The notes under the pieces are model-generated. The model was not told the origin of the DNA. It worked only from the letters and a program-made list of their open reading frames with translations, and searched no databases. Made by a program: the position numbers and the translations under genes. A stretch of 6,825 bases of DNA. It comes from Candidatus Sericytochromatia bacterium (GTDB lineage: Bacteria > Cyanobacteriota > Sericytochromatia > JACMPN01). This document shows positions 1 through 6,798 of the stretch, piece by piece (the first letter of the stretch is position 1; every line of letters starts with the position of its first letter). The stretch spans positions 1 through 6,825 of the forward strand of contig JACMPN010000623.1 of NCBI GenBank assembly GCA_014377495.1, given 5' to 3'.

Positions 1-2084
<2,084 letters not shown>

Positions 2085-2086
2085 AG

Positions 2087-2117
2087 CCCTTGTCGCTTGC
2101 GGGTTTCCAAGCAAGGG
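2087..2117 (+). terminator. uvrA: Bulged hairpin just after the uvrA stop; possible terminator or 3' end element
   Basis: Two stacked helices are visible: CCCTT (2087-2091) with AAGGG (2113-2117), and GCTTG (2095-2099) with CAAGC (2108-2112), separated by a three-base bulge (2092-2094) and closed by an eight-base loop. The hairpin starts two bases after the TGA. No proper U-run follows, only the mildly T-rich stretch at 2118-2140, so it would be a weak intrinsic terminator; it could instead protect the 3' end after Rho-dependent termination. Confidence 0.4.
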
Positions 2118-2143
2118 TGTCAGGGTGTATTCTGTTGTATACG
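2117..2143 (+). promoter_or_regulatory. hpf: Weak sigma70-like promoter candidate for hpf
   Basis: GTGTCA (2117-2122, 4 of 6 to TTGACA) is followed after 15 bases by TATACG (2138-2143, 4 of 6 to TATAAT). The spacer is two bases short. Nothing better was found between uvrA and hpf. It would give an hpf leader of roughly 240 bases that carries the hairpins at 2277 and 2355. Low confidence. Confidence 0.2.
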
Positions 2144-2276
2144 AAATCCGGCTGCGCTGCGCTAGCGAGCCCGATGGAGGCTCTAGAAATCGCATGAAAA
2201 AACCACATGCCGGGTACAGGAAGCAGCAGGCCCACGAGCGGCCCACAGAGAACGCTTGCTCACCCGGGATTGGGGC

Positions 2277-2297
2277 CAAGCGCCTTTCGGGCGTTTG
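2277..2297 (+). other. Hairpin in the hpf leader
   Basis: CAAGCGCC (2277-2284) pairs with GGCGTTTG (2290-2297) around the loop TTTCG, an 8-bp stem with one G-T pair. No T-run follows. It lies about 95 bases upstream of the hpf start. Confidence 0.45.
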
Positions 2298-2354
2298 CAG
2301 TAAACCCCTGATGTGTGTGGCGGAGCGATCCCGGATTATGACTGCTGGTGAACA

Positions 2355-2370
2355 GCCGAATGGTTTCGGC
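2355..2370 (+). promoter_or_regulatory. hpf: Perfect 6-bp hairpin just upstream of the hpf ribosome binding site
   Basis: GCCGAA (2355-2360) and TTCGGC (2365-2370) form a perfect stem with loop TGGT, followed by GCG and four T (2374-2377), then directly the Shine-Dalgarno. A competing 4-bp stem, GCTG (2344-2347) with CAGC (2353-2356), shares two bases with it. The arrangement resembles a small attenuator or a translation-tuning structure, but the stem is short and the T-run minimal. Confidence 0.35.
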
Positions 2371-2377
2371 GCGTTTT

Positions 2378-2384
2378 AAGGAGG
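2378..2384 (+). promoter_or_regulatory. hpf: Shine-Dalgarno of hpf
   Basis: AAGGAGG lies seven bases before ATG 2392. It is a full match to the anti-SD core and fixes the hpf start. It is stronger than the sites in front of the pil genes, consistent with efficient translation of hpf. Confidence 0.85.
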
Positions 2385-2391
2385 ACCGGTT

Positions 2392-2958
2392 ATGAACCTC
2401 GTCATCAAAGGCAAGAATGTCGACGTTACGGCGGCTTTGCGGGATTACGTCGAAAAGAAACTGGGGACCCTGGACAAGTACAGTCACCACATCCAGGAAT
2501 GCAATGTGGAACTGAGTGTCCACCGCAACCCCCGCATCACGGATCCCCAGATCGTCGAAGTGACGATCTACGCCGCCGGCGCCGTCATCCGGGCCGAGGA
2601 GGCCGCTGCTGACATGTACTCGGCGATCGATCTCGTCTCTGACAAGATCGCCCGTCAGCTCAAGCGCTACGAGCAAAAGAAGATGCACAACCACTCCGGT
2701 CGCCTGAAGACCTCCATCGCCCTCGCCTCCACCGGCACGGGCATGAGCGAGGAGGAAGAGGCCATCGCCCGCCAGTTCGTCAAGAACAAGCGGCTGACGG
2801 TCAAGCCGATGAACGTGGAAGATGCCGCCTCTCAGATGGAGCTGCTCGGCCATAACTTCTACGCCTTCCGCAACAACGAGACGGAAGAGATCAACATCGT
2901 CTATCAACGGCGCGACGGCGATTACGGGATTATTGAGCCCGAAGGCATGACTGTCTAA
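2392..2958 (+). CDS. hpf: Ribosome hibernation promoting factor, long form
   Basis: Long-form HPF (188 aa) binds the 30S decoding site and dimerises ribosomes into inactive 100S particles during stress or stationary phase. Residues 1 to about 100 are the S30AE/YfiA domain (MNLVIKGKNVDVTAALRDYV start, basic helix around 84-98 with DKIARQLKRYEQKK). Residues 101-125 are a polar, acidic linker. Residues 126-184 are the C-terminal dimerisation domain, recognisable from KRLTVKPMNVEDAASQMELLGHxFYAFRN and VYQRRDGDYGIIEP. Both domains are present and the length is normal for long HPF, so this is not the short Hpf/YfiA type. The ATG follows a perfect AAGGAGG. It stands alone between two large gaps and is probably monocistronic, with a strong nested palindrome directly after its TAA. 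The family is often under stress or stationary-phase control; no recognised sigma-factor site was identified here. Confidence 0.96.
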   Translation: MNLVIKGKNVDVTAALRDYVEKKLGTLDKYSHHIQECNVELSVHRNPRITDPQIVEVTIYAAGAVIRAEEAAADMYSAIDLVSDKIARQLKRYEQKKMHNHSGRLKTSIALASTGTGMSEEEEAIARQFVKNKRLTVKPMNVEDAASQMELLGHNFYAFRNNETEEINIVYQRRDGDYGIIEPEGMTV

Positions 2959-3059
2959 GAGGGGTCTGACAACCCCAATCGCTGCGTCACGGCGGCCCTT
3001 GCGTACCTCGAGTACGCGGTGGGCCGCCGTTCCTTGCGTTTGGGGCCGCCAGACCCCTC
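2959..3059 (+). repeat. Four-layer nested inverted repeat directly after hpf
   Basis: Pairs read from outside in: GAGGGGTCTG (2959-2968) with CAGACCCCTC (3050-3059), 10 bp perfect; CCCCAA (2973-2978) with TTGGGG (3040-3045), 6 bp; ACGGCGGCCC (2989-2998) with GGGCCGCCGT (3021-3030), 10 bp perfect; GCGTAC (3001-3006) with GTACGC (3012-3017), 6 bp, loop CTCGA. Thirty-two base pairs form within 101 bases, starting on the base after the TAA. An alternative fold uses GGGGT (2961-2965) with ACCCC (2972-2976) as a separate small hairpin, and GGGG (3042-3045) with CCCC (3054-3057) as another, flanking the central hairpin. No T-run follows, so it is not a classic intrinsic terminator. It could be a 3' stability or termination structure, a small structured RNA, or a palindromic repeat element. 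Confidence 0.8.
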
Positions 3060-3145
3060 CTGTTCGCTCGCGCCGGCAGTGCAGCGGCACGGGTGGATCG
3101 TAAGCGTATCGACACCTGGGGCCAGGCGTGAGGCCAGGGCTCGGT

Positions 3146-3154
3146 TGGTATGAT
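3146..3154 (+). promoter_or_regulatory. Extended -10 promoter candidate
   Basis: TGGTATGAT fits the TGn-TATAAT extended -10 pattern with TATGAT matching 5 of 6. No -35 hexamer is seen 16-18 bases upstream, which extended -10 promoters may lack. If real, the transcript would begin near 3161 and run through the structured stretch 3184-3261 toward pilD. Confidence 0.3.
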
Positions 3155-3183
3155 TTCAGTCGCACGGGTGCCGGCCTCAGCGC

Positions 3184-3213
3184 CCGGACTCCCGCCAACG
3201 GGAGATTGTCCGG
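3184..3213 (+). other. Bulged 11-bp hairpin in the pil upstream region
   Basis: CCGGAC (3184-3189) pairs with GTCCGG (3208-3213), and TCCCG (3190-3194) with CGGGA (3199-3203), with loop CCAA and a four-base bulge on the 3' side (3204-3207). No T-run follows. GTGC (3168-3171) with GCAC (3223-3226) could enclose it further. Confidence 0.5.
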
Positions 3214-3225
3214 CCAGGATTTGCA

Positions 3226-3261
3226 CGCCAGTGACTGAGGTTCGCAGCCCTACTGGCGAAC
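3226..3261 (+). other. Two overlapping, mutually exclusive hairpins
   Basis: CGCCAGT (3226-3232) is a perfect complement of ACTGGCG (3252-3258). GTTCGC (3240-3245) is a perfect complement of GCGAAC (3256-3261), extendable by two pairs with a bulge. The two stems share bases 3256-3258, so only one can form at a time in RNA. This is the geometry of a switch, but neither stem is followed by a T-run or a ribosome binding site. Confidence 0.4.
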
Positions 3262-3395
3262 GGGTTATTTGGCCGCCACGGAATAATTTTAACGATGTCC
3301 GCCACCCGTTTCCCGCGTTTCCGGCTGGGGGAGAGAAAGCGGCTTACCATGCGCTTGCACTGCCACAAGTACGGGATTATTACGAGCTTCCAGCA

Positions 3396-3411
3396 TGTGA
3401 TAGTCGGCACA
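3396..3411 (+). promoter_or_regulatory. CRP/FNR-family-like binding site upstream of pilD
   Basis: TGTGA (3396-3400), six bases, then GCACA (3407-3411) match 9 of the 10 conserved positions of the Escherichia coli CRP consensus TGTGA-N6-TCACA. The longer dyad CATGTG (3394-3399) with CACATG (3410-3415) surrounds it. Its centre is about 58 bases before the start site predicted from the -10-like hexamer at 3450-3455, near the distance used by class I activators. CRP-family control of pili is known in other bacteria (Vfr in Pseudomonas). One site of this kind can occur by chance. Confidence 0.3.
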
Positions 3412-3435
3412 CATGGCGCCATTTGAGGGCTTGGG

Positions 3436-3469
3436 CGGGTGACAGGGGTTACAATCCCCCTGTGACCCG
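3436..3469 (+). promoter_or_regulatory. Dyad with 13-base arms enclosing a -10-like hexamer; possible pil promoter/operator
   Basis: The left arm 3436-3448 and right arm 3457-3469 are complementary at 12 of 13 positions (one G/G mismatch), separated by eight bases that contain TACAAT (3450-3455, 5 of 6 to TATAAT). The -35 side is poor: TTGAGG (3423-3428) is 21 bases away and TTGGGC (3431-3436) only 13, so an activator would be needed. In RNA the same bases form a strong hairpin about 70 bases before pilD, without a T-run. It may be an operator over the promoter or a leader hairpin. Confidence 0.4.
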
Positions 3470-3521
3470 ACACACAGCCGCATCCTAGTGCAGCGGGCGA
3501 TAGTGAGTACGGAACTTTCCT

Positions 3522-3526
3522 GGAGG
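3522..3526 (+). promoter_or_regulatory. pilD: Shine-Dalgarno of the prepilin peptidase gene
   Basis: GGAGG ends 10 bases before ATG 3537 and 4 bases before the in-frame GTG 3531. Both starts are usable; pilN and pilM in this window also have only about four bases between a G-rich site and a GTG, so GTG 3531 cannot be excluded. Confidence 0.6.
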
Positions 3527-3536
3527 CGATGTGCCT

Positions 3537-4301
3537 ATGTCCGCGGTCGTAGCCGTTTTCGGTTTCTTGTTTGGCTGCGCCATTGGGAGCTTCCTGAACG
3601 TGGTGATTTATCGGGTCCCGTACGGGAGATCGCTCGTGTCGCCCGGGTCCGCCTGTCCGCATTGCGGCGTGGCGATCAAGCCCTGGCACAACGTACCGGT
3701 CCTCGGCTGGCTGCTCATCGGTGGGAAGTGTGCCAACGCTGCCTGCCGGCAACCGGTGTCCGGGCGGTACCCGGCGGTGGAATTGGCCATGGGGCTCGCG
3801 GTCTCTGGTCTGGCGTGGTATTTCGGTCCGACGGTTGACCTGTTGGTTTGGAGCGTCTTTGCCGCTCTGCTGATGGTGATTTTCTGGATCGACATCGATC
3901 ATCGCTGGATCCTGGACGTGACTAGCTATCCGGGCCTGGCACTGGGGCTCTTTTACCAGTGGTCACGGGGGGATTTGCTCCACGGGGCGTTGGCAGCAGG
4001 GTTTGGGTTTGGATTTTTCTGGGCAGTCCGCAAAGTGGCCCAGGTCGTTTTCCACAAAGACGGTCTGGGTGCGGGCGACGAGCGCTTTGCCGCCATGTTG
4101 GGGGCTTGGTTGCTCATGCCGGCGATGGCCGTCGGGATGTTTCTCAGTTTTCTGGTGGGATCCATCGTCGGGTTGGGCATGCTGATCCAGCGGGGATCCA
4201 GCCGGCCTTATCCATTCGGACCATCGATGGCAGTGGGCGCCGTGATCGCTTTGATCTGGGGCCAAGCCATCTGGACGTGGTACCTGGGCTGGATGGTCTA
4301 G
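3537..4301 (+). CDS. pilD: Prepilin peptidase / N-methyltransferase (PilD, leader peptidase A24 family)
   Basis: An inner-membrane aspartic protease that removes prepilin leaders and methylates the new N-terminus. With ATG 3537 it has 254 aa; GTG 3531 would add two. Residues 11-27 carry the family hallmark FGCAIGSFLNVVIYRVP. Residues 40-70 are the cytoplasmic cysteine domain: C40-x2-C43 and C65-x4-C70. The second pair is normally C-x2-C, so two residues are inserted. The membrane part has the first aspartate region IDIDHRWILD (118-127), where the usual Pro-Asp is Leu-Asp, and the second catalytic motif GAGD (178-181) followed by ERFAAMLGAWL. RPYPFGPSMAVGA near 223-235 is the conserved C-terminal motif. 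About seven to eight hydrophobic segments are visible. It is the first gene of the pil cluster, 24 bases before pilM. A general secretion (type II) role for the enzyme is also possible, since one peptidase often serves both. Confidence 0.93.
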   Translation: MSAVVAVFGFLFGCAIGSFLNVVIYRVPYGRSLVSPGSACPHCGVAIKPWHNVPVLGWLLIGGKCANAACRQPVSGRYPAVELAMGLAVSGLAWYFGPTVDLLVWSVFAALLMVIFWIDIDHRWILDVTSYPGLALGLFYQWSRGDLLHGALAAGFGFGFFWAVRKVAQVVFHKDGLGAGDERFAAMLGAWLLMPAMAVGMFLSFLVGSIVGLGMLIQRGSSRPYPFGPSMAVGAVIALIWGQAIWTWYLGWMV

Positions 4302-4325
4302 GGCGGACAGGTTTTAGGGGGCAAC

Positions 4326-5411
4326 GTGAACATACGGGATCTCTTCAACCGGGAGCGGCCTATCGGCATTGACATCACCAACGAGGCGATTATCCTCGTG
4401 GAGATGTCAAAGAAGAAGGGCGAACTCGAGTTGGTCAATCTGGGGATGGCGCCGACACCCGTCGGGGCCGTGCGGGACGGCGAAATCGTCGACCCGACCC
4501 AGGTCGCGGCCACCATCCAGGAAATCATGGCCGTCGAAGGCTTCAAATGCCGCAAGGCGATCACCGCCGTCAGCGGGCAGGCGGCGATCATCCGCACGAT
4601 CAAGTTCCCGGCCATGTCGCCCAAGGAACTGCGGGAGGTCGTCCTCGCCGAGGCCGAGCGGTACATTCCCTTCGCCGTCAGCGACGTCAACCTCGACTTT
4701 CAGGCCCTGGCCACCGTCGAAGAAGACGGCGCCCAGAAGACCGAAGTCCTTCTGGTGGCCGCTCAGAAACAGTTGATCAGCTCCTACCTGGAGGCGATCA
4801 CGGTCGCCGGCCTGGAACTGGTCGCTGTCGACGTGGCCAGCTTCGCCGTCGCCCGGGCCCTCGGGCCGGCCATGGACAGCCCGGAGCCGGTCGTCCTCGT
4901 CCTCATCCGGGGCGAGACGACGGACATCAACGTGATGAAGGACGGGGTGCCCCGGTTCAGCCGCAGCATTCCGATCGGATCCGCCACCTTTGCCCAGGTG
5001 ATCGCCACAGGCCTGAACGTCAGCCTCGAAGAGGCCATCGCCATCCATGACCGGCTGGTCCTGCCGGTCGCCGGTGCCGAACCTTCCGACGACCCCCTGG
5101 TGGAACAGGCCGCAACGGAGATCCGCTCGACTCTGCGGGAGTTGACGACGGAGATCCAACGCTCCCTGGAGTACTTCCACCAGTCCCAGGGCGTCGAGAA
5201 GATCGGTCATGCCATCCTCAGCGGCCGAGGCGCCAAAATGAAGCACCTGGACAAACACCTGGCCACATATCTGGGACTGAACGTCGAGATCGGCAATCCG
5301 GTTGGGTTCCGCTTCGATGAGACCCGGTACCCGGCTGAGTTCCTCGTGGAGCAGGCGCCGATTTTGGCAACGGCCATCGGCCTGGCCCGCCGGGGCGTGG
5401 AGGGTACGTGA
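4326..5411 (+). CDS. pilM: Type IV pilus assembly protein PilM (actin-like cytoplasmic platform protein)
   Basis: PilM is a cytoplasmic actin/FtsA-like protein that binds the N-terminal tail of PilN and links the pilus platform to the motor. The 361 aa are of normal length. Recognisable stretches are residues 13-26 (phosphate-1 region), GAVRDGEIVDPTQVAATIQE (47-66), EAERYIPF then DVNLDFQAL (109-128), DGVPRFSRSIPIGSATF (206-222), QRSLEYFHQSQG (278-289), the adenosine-loop region ILSGRGA (297-303) and the C-terminal LGLNVEIGNP (316-325). The nucleotide motifs are atypical: DITNEAII replaces the usual DIGxxxIK, LIRGETT replaces D-I-G-x-x-T-T, and the usual GGGA is GRGA. The start is GTG 4326 with AGGGGG (4316-4321) four bases upstream. 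The stop overlaps the pilN start by four bases (GTGA). Alternative actin-like family members (MreB, FtsA, GspL) fit less well. Confidence 0.93.
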   Translation: MNIRDLFNRERPIGIDITNEAIILVEMSKKKGELELVNLGMAPTPVGAVRDGEIVDPTQVAATIQEIMAVEGFKCRKAITAVSGQAAIIRTIKFPAMSPKELREVVLAEAERYIPFAVSDVNLDFQALATVEEDGAQKTEVLLVAAQKQLISSYLEAITVAGLELVAVDVASFAVARALGPAMDSPEPVVLVLIRGETTDINVMKDGVPRFSRSIPIGSATFAQVIATGLNVSLEEAIAIHDRLVLPVAGAEPSDDPLVEQAATEIRSTLRELTTEIQRSLEYFHQSQGVEKIGHAILSGRGAKMKHLDKHLATYLGLNVEIGNPVGFRFDETRYPAEFLVEQAPILATAIGLARRGVEGT

Positions 5412-6148
5412 CCACGATCAATATCAATCTGCTCGGCATCGAGCAGAAGGAACGCAACCGCAGCCGCGTCGGGATCCCCGTCGACCGGGGCATCCTCATT
5501 GCCGCCGTCAGCGTCATCGGGGCCCTGGTCATCACGGTGGGCGGCACGTTCGTCATGGACGGCCTGCTCGCTGCCGCTGAAGCGGACAAGGTGCGTCTCG
5601 GCGAGGAGATCCAGGCCCTCGAAGGGAAGCTGGGCGAAATCAAGAACATCCATGCCAAGAAGGAAACGGCGCTCGCCGAACAGCGCATCCTCGAATACGT
5701 CACCGGGCGGACGTATTCCTGGAGCCGCTTCATGAACGAGGTCCGGGACATCACCCCGGATTCGCTGTGGATCGAGACGATCGCCGTGGCGGCGGAAACC
5801 CTGACCCTGTCGGGGAACACCTTCGATCACCAGACGGTCGCCTTCTTCCTGGCCAACATGCAGGCCTCACCCCTCTTTGAGACGGTGACCCTGACCGGAT
5901 CCAACAAGAGCATTGGCAAGGATGGCACCGGGGTGCACTTCACGATGACGGCGAAACTGAAATTTGACGTCGCCGCAGCGGGCGCCAGCGACGTGGCTGC
6001 CGCAGCGGTGCCGGCGGGCAGCGCCAGCGATGCGCCAGCCAAGCCAGGGGCCTCCGGGATGTCCAGGGACTCCGGTGCCAACGCCAGCAAGGGGGCCGAG
6101 GCTCTCAAGGGTAGCCAGGGCGCTGCCGCAGCGAAGGTGGGAGGCTAG
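5408..6148 (+). CDS. pilN: Type IV pilus assembly protein PilN, with a long Ala/Ser/Gly C-terminal tail
   Basis: PilN is a bitopic inner-membrane protein of the alignment platform, partner of PilM inside and PilO outside. Residues 3-9 carry the PilM-binding motif TININLL. Residues 28-50 are one hydrophobic transmembrane segment. Residues 53-95 are charged and helical (coiled coil). Residues 103-186 are the periplasmic ferredoxin-like domain (W105, FMNEVRDITPDSLWIETI, TLSGNTFDHQTVAFFLANMQ, FTMTAKLKF). Residues 187-246 are a 60-residue low-complexity tail rich in Ala, Ser and Gly with an imperfect repeat (DVAAAGAS / DVAAAAVPAGSAS). Usual PilN ends near the ferredoxin domain, so the tail is extra. 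The GTG start overlaps the pilM stop, with GGAGGG at 5399-5404. A role in type II secretion (GspL C-half) is less likely given pilM and pilO on either side. Confidence 0.92.
   Translation: MTTININLLGIEQKERNRSRVGIPVDRGILIAAVSVIGALVITVGGTFVMDGLLAAAEADKVRLGEEIQALEGKLGEIKNIHAKKETALAEQRILEYVTGRTYSWSRFMNEVRDITPDSLWIETIAVAAETLTLSGNTFDHQTVAFFLANMQASPLFETVTLTGSNKSIGKDGTGVHFTMTAKLKFDVAAAGASDVAAAAVPAGSASDAPAKPGASGMSRDSGANASKGAEALKGSQGAAAAKVGG
6139..6144 (+). promoter_or_regulatory. pilO: Shine-Dalgarno of pilO inside the end of pilN
   Basis: GGGAGG lies six bases before GTG 6151 and within the last codons of pilN. It settles the GTG as the pilO start and suggests coupled translation. Confidence 0.75.
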
Positions 6149-6150
6149 CC

Positions 6151-6798
6151 GTGGAAATCAAAGCCTTTGGGCTGAATATCGACACCGACACGATCACGGA
6201 TAAACAGAAGATGATCGCCGGCGGGGTCGTGGCAGTGCTGATCGTCGGCACCGGCCTGTACCTGAACAAGCCGACGTACGACTCGTACGTGGACCGGGGC
6301 GTCGAGATCGACGCCCTGACCCTGGACCGGGACGCCAAAATGAAACAGGTCGCCACGCTGCCGGCGCTGCGGGCGGAGTTTGCCCGCATCGAGTCGAATC
6401 TGCATCGGCTCGAGGCCCAGATCCCCCGCACGGAAAACGTGCCGACCCTGCTGGTCGACATCGAGTCGATGACCAACAACCACGACATCATGCTGCAGAC
6501 CTTCGTCCCCGGCGCCTTGGCGCCGGTAGCGTTGCCGGCGGCAATCGTCGGCGACGGCAAGGCGACGGCCAATCTGCAAAACCAGATGCGGCAGTTGCCG
6601 GTCAAGATCTCGGCCAGCGGGTCCTACCCGAACCTGGTCGACATGTTCCAAGCCTTCGAACGGTACGAGCGGACGCTGTCGGCTGACGGCATGATGCTCG
6701 CCCCGATCGGCAAACCCGGCGGAGGCAAGAAGCAATTGCAGGTGACGTTCAACCTGAACGCATACGTCCTGCTCGGAGGCGCCAATGGTCAGCCCTAG
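6151..6798 (+). CDS. pilO: Type IV pilus assembly protein PilO
   Basis: PilO (215 aa) pairs with PilN in the periplasm to form the core of the alignment subcomplex. Residues 1-20 are a short cytoplasmic tail, 21-38 one transmembrane segment (MIAGGVVAVLIVGTGLYL), and 45-90 a heptad-like charged coiled coil. Residues 91-210 are the periplasmic pilO domain, with the family-typical IPRTENVPTLLVDIESMTNN (91-110), a short Ala/Pro-rich loop (121-132), then LPVKISASGSYPNLVDMFQAFE (149-170) and the final beta strand LQVTFNLNAYVLL (196-208). It starts at GTG two bases after pilN stops. Its 3' end overlaps the next gene by 14 bases. The domain order, size and neighbours agree; I see nothing broken. Confidence 0.93.
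   Translation: MEIKAFGLNIDTDTITDKQKMIAGGVVAVLIVGTGLYLNKPTYDSYVDRGVEIDALTLDRDAKMKQVATLPALRAEFARIESNLHRLEAQIPRTENVPTLLVDIESMTNNHDIMLQTFVPGALAPVALPAAIVGDGKATANLQNQMRQLPVKISASGSYPNLVDMFQAFERYERTLSADGMMLAPIGKPGGGKKQLQVTFNLNAYVLLGGANGQP
6775..6779 (+). promoter_or_regulatory. Shine-Dalgarno of the next gene, inside pilO
   Basis: GGAGG five bases before ATG 6785. Its good spacing is the main reason to call the overlapping start at 6785 real. Confidence 0.65.

Larger units (their letters stand above)
2085..2391. other. Gene-free gap between uvrA and hpf (hpf leader)
   Basis: This stretch of about 300 bases holds no gene I can support. It contains a bulged hairpin immediately after the uvrA stop, a poor sigma70-like element around 2117-2143, an 8-base palindrome (CGCTAGCG, 2160-2167), two hairpins close to hpf and the hpf Shine-Dalgarno. 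A 61-codon frame from ATG 2194 to TAA 2379 exists but has a badly spaced GGAGG and a composition unlike the neighbours, so I do not call it a gene. Confidence 0.7.
2959..3536. other. Large gene-free gap between hpf and the pil operon
   Basis: This gap of nearly 580 bases has no credible gene. After the nested palindrome it holds, in order, a direct repeat GGCCAGG (3120-3126 and 3132-3138), an extended -10-like motif (3146-3154), a bulged 11-bp hairpin (3184-3213), two mutually exclusive hairpins (3226-3261), an AT-rich island (3281-3293) unusual for this GC-rich DNA, a poor promoter-like pair (3355-3383), a CRP/FNR-like site (3396-3411) and a dyad around a -10-like hexamer (3436-3469). The 112-codon frame 3150-3488 has no ribosome binding site and runs through these structures. 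No tRNA or known riboswitch consensus could be matched by eye. Confidence 0.7.

Noticed and set aside
2194..2379. 61-codon + frame before hpf, ending in the hpf Shine-Dalgarno (possible leader peptide)
   Set aside because: Its GGAGG is about 13 bases from the ATG, the residue content is not protein-like, and it crosses the leader hairpins. The stop overlapping the SD is suggestive but not enough.
2260..3198. 312-codon open frame on the - strand across hpf
   Set aside because: It covers the whole of a clear hpf and the palindrome behind it, with no recognisable domain and no convincing ribosome site.
3150..3270. Cyclic-di-GMP or cobalamin riboswitch before the pilus genes
   Set aside because: Neither the GEMM core nor the B12 box could be matched on the + strand; only loosely similar GC-rich stems are present.
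3355..3383. Sigma70 promoter TTGCAC-N17-TATTAC
   Set aside because: The spacing is right but the hexamers match only 3 and 4 of 6, which is expected by chance in a gap of this size.
3394..3455. Sigma54 promoter for the pil operon
   Set aside because: No GG-N10-GC core with the TGGCAC and TTGC context could be placed convincingly.
3437..3468. tRNA T-arm or intrinsic terminator at the GGGG-TTACAAT-CCCC hairpin
   Set aside because: The loop lacks the TTC-R-A pattern, no acceptor, D or anticodon arms fit around it, and no T-run follows the stem.
3150..3488. 112-codon + frame in the hpf-pilD gap
   Set aside because: No Shine-Dalgarno before ATG 3150, it runs through several hairpins and the dyad, and the protein shows no domain. 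Its ATG lies inside the extended -10-like motif.
4407..5258. 283-codon open frame on the - strand opposite pilM
   Set aside because: Antisense shadow of pilM with Asp/Gly/Arg-rich content and no motif; pilM is certain from its motifs and neighbours.
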